Source of the DNA: Leifsonia sp. 466MF
GTDB taxonomy: Bacteria; Actinomycetota; Actinomycetes; Actinomycetales; Microbacteriaceae
Direction of reading: 5' to 3'
Assembly (NCBI RefSeq): GCF_900100265.1
Contig: NZ_LT629696.1
Span: forward strand, 1,860,001-1,924,000
Length of the DNA stretch: 64,000 nucleotides
In this document: piece after piece, positions 43,515 through 52,453 of the stretch
How the letters are laid out: the number at the start of each line of letters is the position of its first letter
Numbering within the stretch: the stretch's first letter is position 1
Made by a program: the position numbers and the translations under genes
Notes under the pieces: generated by a model
Database searches by the model: none
The model's input: the letters and a program-made list of their open reading frames with translations, nothing else
What the model was told of the DNA's origin: nothing

Positions 43515-43559
43515 CCGGGGAGTCTAGAGAGCACGCGCGTTGTGATAACGCGCTCTGAC

Positions 43560-45026
43560 CTAAATTCCGATGTACGACATGACGTGCTTGATGCGCGTGT
43601 AGTCCTCGAAGCCGTACGCCGACAGGTCCTTCCCGTAGCCGGAGTGCTTGAACCCGCCGTGCGGCATCTCGGCGACGATCGGGATGTGCGTGTTGATCCA
43701 CACGCAGCCGAAGTCGAGCCCCTTGGCGAACCGCATCGCCCGGCCGTGGTCCTTCGTCCAGACCGACGACGCCAGCCCGTACTTCACGCCGTTCGCGTTC
43801 GCCAGCGCCTCCGCCTCGTCGGTGAACCGCTGCACCGTCTGCACCGGCCCGAAGATCTCGTTCTGGACGGCCTCGTCGTCCTGCCGGAGCCCGGACACGA
43901 TCGTCGCCTCCCAGAAGTAGCCGCGGTCGCCCTGGCGGTTGCCGCCCAGCTCGACGCGGGCGTGGTCGGGCAGCCGGTCGACGAATCCCGCAACCTGTGC
44001 CAGCTGGTTGGCGTTGTTCAGCGGACCGTAGAGGATGCCGTCCTCCCGCGGAGCGCCGGTGCGCGCGTTCTCGCGAGCGTACTGCGCGAGGGCGGCGACG
44101 AAGTCGTCGTGGATGCCGTCCTGCACGAGCAGGCGGGTCGCCGCCGTGCAGTCCTGGCCGGCGTTGAAGTATCCGGCCGCGACGATTCCGGCGACCGCCT
44201 TCTCGATGTCGGCGTCGTCGAACACGATCACGGGCGCCTTGCCGCCGAGCTCGAGGTGCACCCGCTTGAGGTCGAAGGAGGCCGCACGCGCCACCTCCAT
44301 GCCGGCCCGCACCGATCCGGTGATCGAGATCAGCTGCGGGATGGGGTGCGCGGTCATCGCCGCGCCTGTCGTCCGATCGCCGAGCACGACGTTGAGCACG
44401 CCCGCCGGCAGGAACTCGGCGGCGACCTCCGCGAGCAGCAGCGTCGACAGCGGGGTCGTGTCGGACGGCTTCAGCACGGTCGTGTTGCCCGCGGCCAGAG
44501 CCGGGGCGAACTTCCACACCGCCATGTTCAGCGGGTAGTTCCAGGGCGTCACCTGACCGACGACGCCGATCGGCTCGCGCCGGATGAACGAGGTGTGCTC
44601 GGGCATGTACTCCCCCGCCGACCGCCCCTCGAGATTGCGGGCGGCCCCGGCGAAGAAGCGGATCTGGTCCACCGACAGCAGGATCTCGTCCTCCACCAGC
44701 GTGGCGCGCGGCTTGCCGGTGTCCAGCGACTCGGCGTCCGCGAACTCCTCGGCCCGCGCCTCCATCGCGTCGGCGATCCGGAACAGCGCGAGCTGGCGTT
44801 CGGCCGGCGTGGTCTGCCCCCACGTCTGGAAGGCGCGCTCGGCGGCGGTGTACGCGTCGGCGACATCCGCCTCGGTGGAGACGGGCGCGGTGGCGTAGAC
44901 CTCCTCCGTCGCCGGGTCGATCAGCGGGATACTGTCCGTGCCGCGGGCTTCAACGGAGCGGCCGTCGACGAAGTTCCGGAGTTCGCGTGCTGAGGAGCCG
45001 GGAGCAGAGCCGTCACGAGCAGTCAT
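43560..45026 (-). CDS. Gamma-aminobutyraldehyde dehydrogenase-like aldehyde dehydrogenase
   Basis: The 488-residue NAD-dependent aldehyde dehydrogenase has VTPWNYPLNMAVWKFAPALA, LKPSDTTPL, the general-base Glu in ELGGKAPVIV and the nucleophile Cys in FNAGQDCTAATR. The ending GFKHSGYGKDLSAYGFEDYT is typical of PuuC/Prr/PatD-type enzymes that turn 4-aminobutanal into GABA. It is divergent from an AsnC regulator and an aminotransferase gene, which supports putrescine breakdown. The ATG at 45026 has only a weak ribosome site. Confidence 0.88.
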   Translation of the reverse strand: MTARDGSAPGSSARELRNFVDGRSVEARGTDSIPLIDPATEEVYATAPVSTEADVADAYTAAERAFQTWGQTTPAERQLALFRIADAMEARAEEFADAESLDTGKPRATLVEDEILLSVDQIRFFAGAARNLEGRSAGEYMPEHTSFIRREPIGVVGQVTPWNYPLNMAVWKFAPALAAGNTTVLKPSDTTPLSTLLLAEVAAEFLPAGVLNVVLGDRTTGAAMTAHPIPQLISITGSVRAGMEVARAASFDLKRVHLELGGKAPVIVFDDADIEKAVAGIVAAGYFNAGQDCTAATRLLVQDGIHDDFVAALAQYARENARTGAPREDGILYGPLNNANQLAQVAGFVDRLPDHARVELGGNRQGDRGYFWEATIVSGLRQDDEAVQNEIFGPVQTVQRFTDEAEALANANGVKYGLASSVWTKDHGRAMRFAKGLDFGCVWINTHIPIVAEMPHGGFKHSGYGKDLSAYGFEDYTRIKHVMSYIGI

Positions 45027-45043
45027 GGCGGTTAGCCTACTGA

Positions 45044-45057
45044 TTTCGTCAGCGAAA
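45044..45057. promoter_or_regulatory. Perfect palindrome TTTCGTCAGCGAAA, candidate AsnC/Lrp site
   Basis: TTTCG and CGAAA surround a 4-base centre in the 89-bp gap between the divergent aldehyde dehydrogenase and AsnC genes, 18 bp upstream of the dehydrogenase ATG. Size and position suit an Lrp/AsnC-type operator. Further TTCG/GAA half-sites follow at 45065-45075. Confidence 0.45.
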
Positions 45058-45115
45058 CGGTCAAATTCGTGCGGAATCGCTTGCCAGACATCCAATCCAC
45101 TGACAGAATCGCTCC

Positions 45116-45598
45116 ATGAGTACCCCTCGGGCAGCGAACGGCCAGAAGGCTGCGGTCATCGACGACGTCTCCAAGGCGATCATCGAGCAACTGCAGGCGG
45201 ACGGCCGCAAGTCGTACGCGGAGATCGGCAAGGCCGTCGGTCTCAGCGAGGCGGCGGTGCGCCAGCGCGTGCAGAAGCTGACCGAGTCGGGCGTGATGCA
45301 GATTGTGGCCGTGACCGACCCCATGCAGCTCGGCTTCTACCGTCAGGCGATGATCGGCGTGCGCTGCACGGGCGACACGCGTGCGGTGGCCGACAAGCTG
45401 GCGGCCATGCCGGCGGTGGATTACGTGGTGCTGACTGCCGGCACCTTCGACATCCTCGCCGAAGTGGTGTGCGAGAACGACCTCGACCTCATCACGATGC
45501 TCAACTCCGAGATCCGGACGCTGGAGGGCGTGCTCTCCACTGAGACGTTCGTGTATCTGAAACTCCACAAACAGTTCTACAACTGGGGAACGCGATAA
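45116..45598 (+). CDS. Lrp/AsnC-family transcription regulator
   Basis: The 160-residue protein has an N-terminal helix-turn-helix (IIEQLQADGRKSYAEIGKAV, LSEAAVRQRVQKL) and a C-terminal RAM domain (AMIGVRC, YVVLTAGTFDILAEVV, TFVYLKL). It lies between genes of amine degradation: aldehyde dehydrogenase divergent from it, aminotransferase 2 bp after it. It is a likely local regulator sensing putrescine, GABA or an amino acid. Such a triple is common in actinobacteria. Confidence 0.92.
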   Translation: MSTPRAANGQKAAVIDDVSKAIIEQLQADGRKSYAEIGKAVGLSEAAVRQRVQKLTESGVMQIVAVTDPMQLGFYRQAMIGVRCTGDTRAVADKLAAMPAVDYVVLTAGTFDILAEVVCENDLDLITMLNSEIRTLEGVLSTETFVYLKLHKQFYNWGTR

Positions 45599-45600
45599 CC

Positions 45601-47016
45601 ATGACGACAACCGTAGAAACGTTCGGCGAGCCGATCGCGGCCGAGGAGGCGGCGCTGCAGGCGAAGGCGCGCGACCACCTCTGGATGCACTTCGCCCGCC
45701 AGTCGGTGATGGAAGAGGGCCACGGCGTCCCCATCATCACGCGCGGCGAGGGCCACCACATCTGGGACTCGCACGGCAAGCAGTACATCGACGGGCTCTC
45801 CGGACTGTTCGTGGTGAACGCGGGCCACGGCCGCAAGCGTCTCGCCGAGACGGCGGCGAAGCAGGCCGAGCAGCTGGCGTTCTTCCCGATCTGGTCGTAC
45901 GCCCACCCGAACGCGATCGAGCTGGCCGACCGGCTGGCCTCCTACGCGCCCGGCGACCTCAACCGCGTCTTCTTCTCCACCGGCGGCGGTGAGGCGGTCG
46001 AGACCGCCTTCAAGCTGGCCAAGTACTACTGGAAGCTGCAGGGCAAGCCGACCAAGCACAAGGTGCTGTCGCGCGCCGTCGCCTACCACGGCACCCCGCA
46101 GGGCGCCCTGGCGATCACCGGCATCCCGGCCATGAAGGAGATGTTCGAGCCGCTCACCCCCGGCGGGTTCCGCGTCCCGAACACCAACTTCTACCGTGCG
46201 GGCGAGATGGGCGCACCGACCGACGACATCGAGGCCTTCGGCGTCTGGGCGGCGAACCGCATCGAGGAGATGATCCAGTTCGAGGGTCCCGACACGGTCG
46301 CGGCCATCTTCCTCGAGCCGGTCCAGAACTCGGGTGGATGCTTCCCGCCGCCTCCCGGGTACTTCCAGCGCGTCCGTGAGATCTGCGACAAGTACGACGT
46401 CCTCATGGTCAGCGACGAGGTCATCTGCGCATTCGGCCGCATCGGCCACATGTTCGCGTGCGACGAGTACGGCTACGTCCCGGACATGATCACCTGCGCG
46501 AAGGGCATGACCAGCGGGTACTCCCCCATCGGCGCGACGATCATCAGCGACCGCATCTACGAGCCCTTCAAGCACGGAAACACGTCGTTCTACCACGGCT
46601 ACACGTTCGGCGGCCACCCGGTCTCGGCCGCGGTGGCGCTGGAGAACCTCGACATCTTCGAGGAGGAGCAGCTCAACGAGCGCGTCCGTGAGAACTCCCC
46701 GCTGTTCCGCGCCGAGCTCGAGAAGCTCCTCGACCTGCCGATCGTCGGCGACGTCCGCGGCGCCGGCTACTTCTTCGGCATCGAGCTGGTGAAGGACAAG
46801 AACACCAAGGAGACCTTCAACGACGACGAGTCGGAGCGTCTGCTCCGCGGGTTCCTGTCGAAGGCCCTGTTCGACGCCGGCCTGTACTGCCGCGCCGACG
46901 ACCGTGGAGACCCCGTGGTGCAGCTCGCCCCGCCGCTCACCATCGGCCCGAGCGAGTTCGTCGAGATCCGCCAGATCCTGGAGTCGGTGCTGACGGAGGC
47001 CTCGAACCACCTGTAA
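45601..47016 (+). CDS. Class III aminotransferase, putrescine/omega-amino acid type
   Basis: The 471-residue PLP enzyme has the cofactor loop STGGGEAVETAFKLA, Asp272 (VSDEVICAFGR) and the Schiff-base Lys301 (CAKGMTSGYSPIG). It is distinct from the two GabT paralogues and closer to omega-amino acid:pyruvate or putrescine aminotransferases. Being next to an aminobutyraldehyde dehydrogenase gene, it probably makes 4-aminobutanal from putrescine. Databases often call it an aspartate aminotransferase family protein, which would mislead. Confidence 0.87.
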   Translation: MTTTVETFGEPIAAEEAALQAKARDHLWMHFARQSVMEEGHGVPIITRGEGHHIWDSHGKQYIDGLSGLFVVNAGHGRKRLAETAAKQAEQLAFFPIWSYAHPNAIELADRLASYAPGDLNRVFFSTGGGEAVETAFKLAKYYWKLQGKPTKHKVLSRAVAYHGTPQGALAITGIPAMKEMFEPLTPGGFRVPNTNFYRAGEMGAPTDDIEAFGVWAANRIEEMIQFEGPDTVAAIFLEPVQNSGGCFPPPPGYFQRVREICDKYDVLMVSDEVICAFGRIGHMFACDEYGYVPDMITCAKGMTSGYSPIGATIISDRIYEPFKHGNTSFYHGYTFGGHPVSAAVALENLDIFEEEQLNERVRENSPLFRAELEKLLDLPIVGDVRGAGYFFGIELVKDKNTKETFNDDESERLLRGFLSKALFDAGLYCRADDRGDPVVQLAPPLTIGPSEFVEIRQILESVLTEASNHL

Positions 47017-47029
47017 GACCCCCAAAGGA

Positions 47030-47063
47030 CGAATCCGGGACTGCTCACGCGGTCCCGGATTCG
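47030..47063 (+). terminator. Hairpin between aminotransferase and oxidoreductase genes
   Basis: CGAATCCGGGAC (47030-47041) and its perfect complement (47052-47063) flank a 10-base loop. No T-run follows. It may be a partial stop or an RNA-stability hairpin inside the operon, as the next gene starts 22 bp further on. Confidence 0.6.
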
Positions 47064-47085
47064 CGCCTTAACGAGAAGGAGCGCA

Positions 47086-48474
47086 ATGGACTACCGCACG
47101 GTCGGCTTCTGGTTCGACTCCATCGCCGCCGACGAGGACGGCTTCCGCCCCCGGCCCGGCCTCGACGCCGATGCCGATGTGGATGTCGCCGTTGTCGGCG
47201 CCGGTCTCACCGGCCTCTGGACCGCCTACTACCTGCAGGAGCGCGACCCGTCTCTGCGCATCCTGCTGCTGGAGAAGGAGGTCGCCGGTTTCGGTGCGTC
47301 CGGCCGCAACGGCGGCTGGTGCTCGTCGCTCTTCCCGTGGTCCGCCTCGAAGCTCGACGCGCGGTACGGCCGGGATGCGGCCGTGGGCATGCGCCAGGCG
47401 ATGGTCGACACCGTCGACGAGGTCGGGCGGGTCGCCGAGACCGAAGGCATCGACATCGACTTCGCTCGCGGCGGCACGGTGACGTTCGCCCGGTCGACGC
47501 CGCAGGTCGCGGCCGCGCGCGCCGAGTTCGAGGAGTCGGAGCGCTACGGCGTCGACCGCGTGGCGCTGTGGGGCACCGAGACGGTCCGCTCGCGGTTCGG
47601 CGTGCGGGATGCGCTGGCCGCGACGTACACGCCGGCGTGCGCGCGCATCCACCCGGCCAAGCTGGTGCGCGGTCTCGCCCGGGTCGTCGAACGCCGCGGA
47701 GCGACCATCGCGGAGGGCACGGAGGTGCTGTCGTGGGACGCCGGGACGGTGCAGGTGCGCTCCGGCGGTTGCGCGCGCACGGTCCGAGCGGGCACCGTGG
47801 TGAACGCGACCGAGGGATACGGCTCGCAGCTTCCGCAGGTGGGCCGCCGCATCCTCCCGCTCTACTCGCTGATGATCGCCACCGAGCCGCTGCCCGACGC
47901 CACGTGGGAGCGCATCGGCATCGAGCACGGGCAGACGTTCACCGACTTCCGGAACCTCATCGTCTACGGGCAGCGGACCGCTGACAACCGGTTCGCGTTC
48001 GGGGGCCGCGGCGCGCGGTACCACCTGGGGAGCGCCATCCGGCCGGGATACGACCGGTCGCCGCGCGTGCGCGACCACCTCATCCACACGCTCCACGACC
48101 TCTTCCCGGACGCCGCGGGCGCCAGGATCACGCACCACTGGGGCGGACCACTCGGCGTTCCGCGCGACTGGCACGCGAGCGTCGGCTACGACCGCGACGC
48201 ACGCGAGGCCTGGGCCGGCGGTTACGTCGGCGACGGGCTGAGCACCACGAACCTGGCCGGGCGTACGCTCGCGGACCTGCTCACCGGATCCCGCACCGAC
48301 CTGACCATGCTGCCGTGGGTGGGGCACCGCTCACCGCGATGGGAGCCGGAGCCGCTCCGGTTCGCCGGGGCCAACGCGGGCCTCGTCGCGATGGAGTCCG
48401 CCGACCTGGAGGAGTCCGTCACCCGTCGCGCCTCCGTCATCGCGCGCACCCTCTCCCCCCTCATCGGCCACTGA
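47086..48474 (+). CDS. FAD-dependent oxidoreductase, PuuB/DAO-like
   Basis: The 462-residue flavoprotein has the dinucleotide motif VVGAGLTGLWTA (from residue 36), LLLEKEVAGFGASGRNGGWC and the C-terminal flavin motif WAGGYVGDGLSTTNLAGRTL. The order resembles gamma-glutamylputrescine oxidase and other amine oxidases of the DAO family. GAAGGAG precedes the ATG by 5 bases. Its place after the aminotransferase suggests oxidation of an amine or amino acid; the substrate is not determined. Confidence 0.85.
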   Translation: MDYRTVGFWFDSIAADEDGFRPRPGLDADADVDVAVVGAGLTGLWTAYYLQERDPSLRILLLEKEVAGFGASGRNGGWCSSLFPWSASKLDARYGRDAAVGMRQAMVDTVDEVGRVAETEGIDIDFARGGTVTFARSTPQVAAARAEFEESERYGVDRVALWGTETVRSRFGVRDALAATYTPACARIHPAKLVRGLARVVERRGATIAEGTEVLSWDAGTVQVRSGGCARTVRAGTVVNATEGYGSQLPQVGRRILPLYSLMIATEPLPDATWERIGIEHGQTFTDFRNLIVYGQRTADNRFAFGGRGARYHLGSAIRPGYDRSPRVRDHLIHTLHDLFPDAAGARITHHWGGPLGVPRDWHASVGYDRDAREAWAGGYVGDGLSTTNLAGRTLADLLTGSRTDLTMLPWVGHRSPRWEPEPLRFAGANAGLVAMESADLEESVTRRASVIARTLSPLIGH

Positions 48475-48492
48475 CCCGCCCCCTCTCAAACG

Positions 48493-48578
48493 CCTCCGCC
48501 CACCGTCGAGTCCGCAAACTTTGCACGCACGCGTGGCGTGTCGTGTGCAAAGAGTGCGTACTCGACGGTGGGCGGAGG
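48493..48578. repeat. Palindromic extragenic repeat, family A copy 3
   Basis: Arms 48493-48526 and 48545-48578 (34 bases, a few mismatches) flank an 18-base loop. The core CCGTCGAGTCCGCAAACTTT matches the other family A copies. It lies between convergent genes (oxidoreductase and YceI). Confidence 0.88.
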
Positions 48579-48617
48579 GGCGCTGGGGGCGGGGCGCAGG
48601 GGCGCGAGGCGCAGGGG

Positions 48618-49166
48618 TCAGGAGGCGAGGACGGCCTGGAGCTCGAGGGTGATGGTGACCTCGTCGCCGAGCAGCATGCCGCCGGTCTCGAGCGCGGCGT
48701 TGTAGGTCAGGCCGAAGTCCTCACGGTTGATCTTGGTCTTCGCGGTCGCGCCGGCCTTGTAGTTGCCGTACGGGTCCTGGCCGAAGCCGCCGAAGTCGAA
48801 CTCGAAGGTGACGGGCTTGGTGATGCCCTTGATGGTGAGGTCGCCGTCGACGAGGAACTCGCCGTTCTCGTGGCGCACGCCGGTCGAGACGAAGTCGATC
48901 GTCGGGTGCTCCTCGGCGAGGAAGAAGTCGCCGGTGCGGAGGTGCGCGTCGCGGTTCTTGTCCTTGGTGTTGATGGAGGCGACGTCGGCCTTCGCGGTGA
49001 CCTTCGACTCGAGCGGGTTCTCGGCGGTCACGAAGGTGGCGTCGAAGTTCTCGAAGACGCCCTTCACCTTGCTGATCATCAGGTGACGGATGCTGAAGCC
49101 GACCTCGCTGTGGGCGGGGTCGATGGTCCAGGTGCCAGCCTTGTAGCCGGGGATCTCGATAGTCAC
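48618..49166 (-). CDS. YceI-family protein
   Basis: The 182-residue protein has the YceI lipocalin-like pattern: WTIDPAHSEVGFSIRHLMIS, SKVTAKADVASINT, RDAHLRTGDFF and FGLTYNAALETGG. YceI proteins bind isoprenoid or other hydrophobic ligands in a beta-barrel. No signal peptide is present, so it is cytosolic, as is usual in actinobacteria. It is monocistronic with a 108-bp leader region. Confidence 0.92.
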   Translation of the reverse strand: MTIEIPGYKAGTWTIDPAHSEVGFSIRHLMISKVKGVFENFDATFVTAENPLESKVTAKADVASINTKDKNRDAHLRTGDFFLAEEHPTIDFVSTGVRHENGEFLVDGDLTIKGITKPVTFEFDFGGFGQDPYGNYKAGATAKTKINREDFGLTYNAALETGGMLLGDEVTITLELQAVLAS

Positions 49167-49274
49167 GGTGTCTCCTAGAAGTCGCGCGCCGGGCGGCCCA
49201 TCCGCCCCGCGTCGAATACATGCAAGCGTATGGACTCCCGGACTATTCCGCGATTCACGAAAAAAGTTGACGCG

Positions 49275-50462
49275 TCACTCTTCCGCGGAGAGCGATCGAC
49301 GCAGCTCCAGCAGCTTGAGCGCGTCCGTGTCGATCTGCGCGACCGGGATGCGTCCCTGCTGCACAGCCGTGACGACGGCATCGATGAGAGCATCCGGATC
49401 GCCTCCGGCCGGCAGCACGTCGAGCACCATGGTGTTCCCCGCCGCGATCGCCTGCACCGCGTTCTCCCCCGGGTCCTGGTACTGCGGCAGCCCCGTGTCC
49501 TGCAGCATCCGCAGATCGTCGGTGATGCTCGCGCCGCGGAACCCGAGCTCGTCGGTCAGGATGCGGTGCCAGGCCGCCGAGAGCGACGCGGGCGCCGCAT
49601 CCACCTGGGTATAGGCGAGGTGCCCGAACATCACCAGCTCGGCACCGGCGGAGATGCCCGCCTGGAACGGCGGGGCGTCACGCGTCGACCAGTCCTGCTT
49701 GCTGACGGCGGTCGACGGCACGGCATTGTGCGAGTCGGCCTCGCTCTCGCCGTGGCCGGGGAAGTGCTTGAGCGTGCTCAGCACCGTCCCGCGCTCCCCC
49801 GTCACCGAGGCGGCGACACGGGCGGCCGCCGCGCCAGGGTCCGTCCCGAGCACGCGGTCGGCGATGAACGAGGCCGGGTCCGCGGTGACGTCGGCGACAG
49901 TCCCGAAGTTCACGGAGATCCCGGCCTGCTTCAGGAGCGTCGCGCGCCGGGCGAAGGCGTCGCGCGTCGCTGCCGGGTCCTGGTCCCGCAGGGTGTCGGC
50001 GCCGGGCTGATCATCCCAGCCGAGGCGCGTGACGTCGCCACCCTCCTCGTCCACACCGATCAGCGGAGGGAGGCCCGGGTCGGAGGCCGTCATGGCCGCC
50101 GTCTGCGCGGCGAGCTCGGCGGGGGTCGACGGGATGTTGTCGCCCATCAGGATCATGCCGCCGACGCCGTACCGGTCGACGTATCCGCGCAGCGCCGGGG
50201 GGTCGGTACCGGGTGTGTGCAGCATGAACAGGCTCGCCACCTTCTGCCGCAGGGTCAGGTTGGCGAGGCGCTGCCGGGCGTACGCTTCGACCGGGTCGAC
50301 GGTCGGCGTCGGCGACGGGGTCGGAGCCGCGCCCGCGGTGTGGGTGGCGCCTATCGTGTGGGCAGGAGCGGCACCCACGCATCCGCTCAGCCCCGCCATC
50401 AGCAGGGTCGCCGAGAGCGCCACGGCGACCACCGCGGCCGTCCGGCGTCGGGCTGCGCGCAT
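49275..50462 (-). CDS. GH3 beta-N-acetylhexosaminidase-like lipoprotein
   Basis: The 395-residue lipoprotein (lipobox GLSGC, Cys28) has a glycoside hydrolase family 3 N-terminal domain of the NagZ type: LIGVDEEGGDVTRL, STLKHFPGHGESEADSH with the catalytic His-Asp region, and the nucleophile Asp in GASITDDLRML. It lacks the second GH3 domain, as NagZ does. It should cut GlcNAc residues from wall or chitin fragments outside the cell. It lies 23 bp after the sugar-permease gene, so it may supply that importer. Confidence 0.88.
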   Translation of the reverse strand: MRAARRRTAAVVAVALSATLLMAGLSGCVGAAPAHTIGATHTAGAAPTPSPTPTVDPVEAYARQRLANLTLRQKVASLFMLHTPGTDPPALRGYVDRYGVGGMILMGDNIPSTPAELAAQTAAMTASDPGLPPLIGVDEEGGDVTRLGWDDQPGADTLRDQDPAATRDAFARRATLLKQAGISVNFGTVADVTADPASFIADRVLGTDPGAAAARVAASVTGERGTVLSTLKHFPGHGESEADSHNAVPSTAVSKQDWSTRDAPPFQAGISAGAELVMFGHLAYTQVDAAPASLSAAWHRILTDELGFRGASITDDLRMLQDTGLPQYQDPGENAVQAIAAGNTMVLDVLPAGGDPDALIDAVVTAVQQGRIPVAQIDTDALKLLELRRSLSAEE

Positions 50463-50485
50463 CCCTCGATGCTAACCCAGCCGTC

Positions 50486-51481
50486 TCATCCCTTCACGGC
50501 GCCGCCGAGCCCCGCGCTCCGCAGGAACAGGCCCTGGAACACCAGGAACAGCACGATCGGGATGAGCGTCGAGATGGCCAGGGCGGCCAGGTACACGTCA
50601 AGCTGGATCGCCGCCTGCAGCGTGGGGAGCCGCACCGACAGCGGTTGGATGGCCGGGTCGCGCAGCACGAGCAGCGGCCAGAGGTAGTCCTTCCACGCCG
50701 CAATGATCGCGAACACGGACACGACACCGAGGATCGGCTTCGACATCGGCAGCACGATCGACCAGAACAGCCGGAAAGGCCCGGCCCCGTCCGTCCGCGC
50801 CGCCTCGAAGATCTCCCGCGGCAGGTTGTCGAAGAACCGCTTCACCAGCACGACGTTGAAGGCGCTGGCGCCGGCCGGCAGCCACACCGCCCAGAACGTG
50901 TTGATCAGCGACTGGCCGAGCAGCGGCGGGTTCAGGATGGTCAGGTACAACGGCACGAGCAGCACAACCGACGGCACGAACAGCGTCGTCAGGATGAGGC
51001 CGTACAGCACCTTCCCGTACGTGGGCCGGAGCACGCTCAGCGCATACCCGGCCGTCGTCGCCACCAGGATCTGCGCCGCCCATGAGCCGGCCGCGACCCA
51101 GATCGTGTTCATGAACTGCACGTCGATGTGGACCGTCGACCACGCGGTCGACAGATTCGCCCAGTCGACCCCGTTCGGGAACAGCGCCATCGGCGTGCGG
51201 AGGGTGTCCTCCGTCGGCGTGATCGCCGACTTCGCGAGCCACAGCAGCGGACCGAGGCCGACGATCACGAGGACGACGAGCAGAGCCCCGTGGATGACGC
51301 GCGCGCTCCACCGCACACCGCGTTTCCGGCGGTCGGAGATCGAGAGGATGCCGCGGTCGCCCGCGTCCTCCCGCTCACGTCGTCGGGTCCGCTGCCTTCT
51401 CTCCGGCTCGTGAGGAGCCGGCGCGAGGAGCTCCTGCGCGTTGGCCGCCGCCTCGCGCGGCAGCTCGGTCGAGGTCGTCAA
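50486..51481 (-). CDS. Carbohydrate ABC transporter permease (MalG type)
   Basis: The 331-residue permease has a long cytosolic, Arg/Glu-rich N-terminus (about 60 residues), six membrane helices and the EAA loop EAARTDGAGPFRLFWSIVLP. It starts at TTG 51481, which overlaps the stop of the partner gene (TTGA); GGAG stands 8 bases upstream. CUT1-type permeases move oligosaccharides. No ATPase gene is present in the operon, so a shared MsiK-like ATPase is likely. Confidence 0.9.
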   Translation of the reverse strand: MTTSTELPREAAANAQELLAPAPHEPERRQRTRRREREDAGDRGILSISDRRKRGVRWSARVIHGALLVVLVIVGLGPLLWLAKSAITPTEDTLRTPMALFPNGVDWANLSTAWSTVHIDVQFMNTIWVAAGSWAAQILVATTAGYALSVLRPTYGKVLYGLILTTLFVPSVVLLVPLYLTILNPPLLGQSLINTFWAVWLPAGASAFNVVLVKRFFDNLPREIFEAARTDGAGPFRLFWSIVLPMSKPILGVVSVFAIIAAWKDYLWPLLVLRDPAIQPLSVRLPTLQAAIQLDVYLAALAISTLIPIVLFLVFQGLFLRSAGLGGAVKG

Positions 51482-52407
51482 TTCTGGCTCCAGGACTTGG
51501 TGAGGCGGAAGTACACGAGGGACAGCACGGCGAGGAACGCCGCCAGCATCAGACTGAGCGCGGTGGCGGCGCCGTAGTCGCCGCCGAGCGAGTTCTGGAA
51601 CGCGTACCGGTAGATGAGCAGCAGGATGGTGACGGTCGAGTCGACCGGGCCGCCGCCGGTGAAGAGGAACGGTTCGAGGAACACCTGCGCCGTGCCGATG
51701 ATCTGCAGGATGAGCGTGATCAGCAGGACGCTGCGCAGCTGCGGCAGCGTGACGTGCCAGATCTTGCGCCAGATGCCCGCACCGTCGACCTCGGCCGCGT
51801 CATACAGCTCCGGCGCCACTCCGGTGATCGCGGCCAGGTAGATGATGATCGTTCCGCCCGCCGCGGCCCAGGTCGCCTCGACGACGAGAGACGGCATCGC
51901 CTGCGTCGCCGACTGGATCCACGGCTGCGGCGGGATCCCGATCCATCCGAGGATCGTGTTGAACACGCCGTCCGGGCGGGCGTCGTAGAAGAACTTCCAC
52001 AGCAGCACCGCCACCACCGGCGGTACGACCACGGGCAGGTACGCGAGCGCGCTGTACAGGCCCTTCGCGCGCTTCACCTCGCTCATCAGCACCGCCGCGA
52101 TGAGCGGGATGGGGTACCCGAGCAGCAGCGCGAGGAAGGCGAACCAGGCGGTGTTGCCGACCGCCGTCCAGAACAGCGGATCGTTCACCACCTGCACGAA
52201 GTTGTCCCAGCCGACCCAGGTGGGCGCGCTCACCAGATTGGTGTGCTGGAAGCTCATGACGACGCTCCGCACGATGGGCCACCAGGAGAAGATGCCGAAG
52301 ATCACGAGCATCGGCAGCAGGAACAGCAGGGAGCTGAGGCCCCCGCCGCGCACCCAGGTCAGGGGTGTGCGGCGGGGACGGCTCAGCTGTCGATCGTGTG
52401 TTGTCAC
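51478..52407 (-). CDS. Carbohydrate ABC transporter permease (MalF type)
   Basis: The 309-residue permease has six membrane segments and the EAA loop YDAAEVDGAGIWRKIWHVTLP. The GTG start at 52407 lies inside the third unit (in transcription order) of a 17-bp tandem repeat that also holds the stop of the preceding gene. It pairs with the next permease through a 4-base overlap. Confidence 0.9.
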   Translation of the reverse strand: MTTHDRQLSRPRRTPLTWVRGGGLSSLLFLLPMLVIFGIFSWWPIVRSVVMSFQHTNLVSAPTWVGWDNFVQVVNDPLFWTAVGNTAWFAFLALLLGYPIPLIAAVLMSEVKRAKGLYSALAYLPVVVPPVVAVLLWKFFYDARPDGVFNTILGWIGIPPQPWIQSATQAMPSLVVEATWAAAGGTIIIYLAAITGVAPELYDAAEVDGAGIWRKIWHVTLPQLRSVLLITLILQIIGTAQVFLEPFLFTGGGPVDSTVTILLLIYRYAFQNSLGGDYGAATALSLMLAAFLAVLSLVYFRLTKSWSQN

Positions 52408-52453
52408 TTGTCTGCGTTCGTCACTTGTTCGTGTTCGTCACTTGTCTGCGTCG
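52403..52453 (-). repeat. 17-bp tandem repeat (three units) at the SBP-permease junction
   Basis: GTCACTTGT occurs at 52403-52411, 52420-52428 and 52437-52445, an exact 17-base period. In the minus-strand sense each unit carries AAGTGA. One unit supplies the stop of the binding-protein gene and the last supplies the GTG start of the permease, so the tail of the upstream gene was tripled. Confidence 0.85.
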
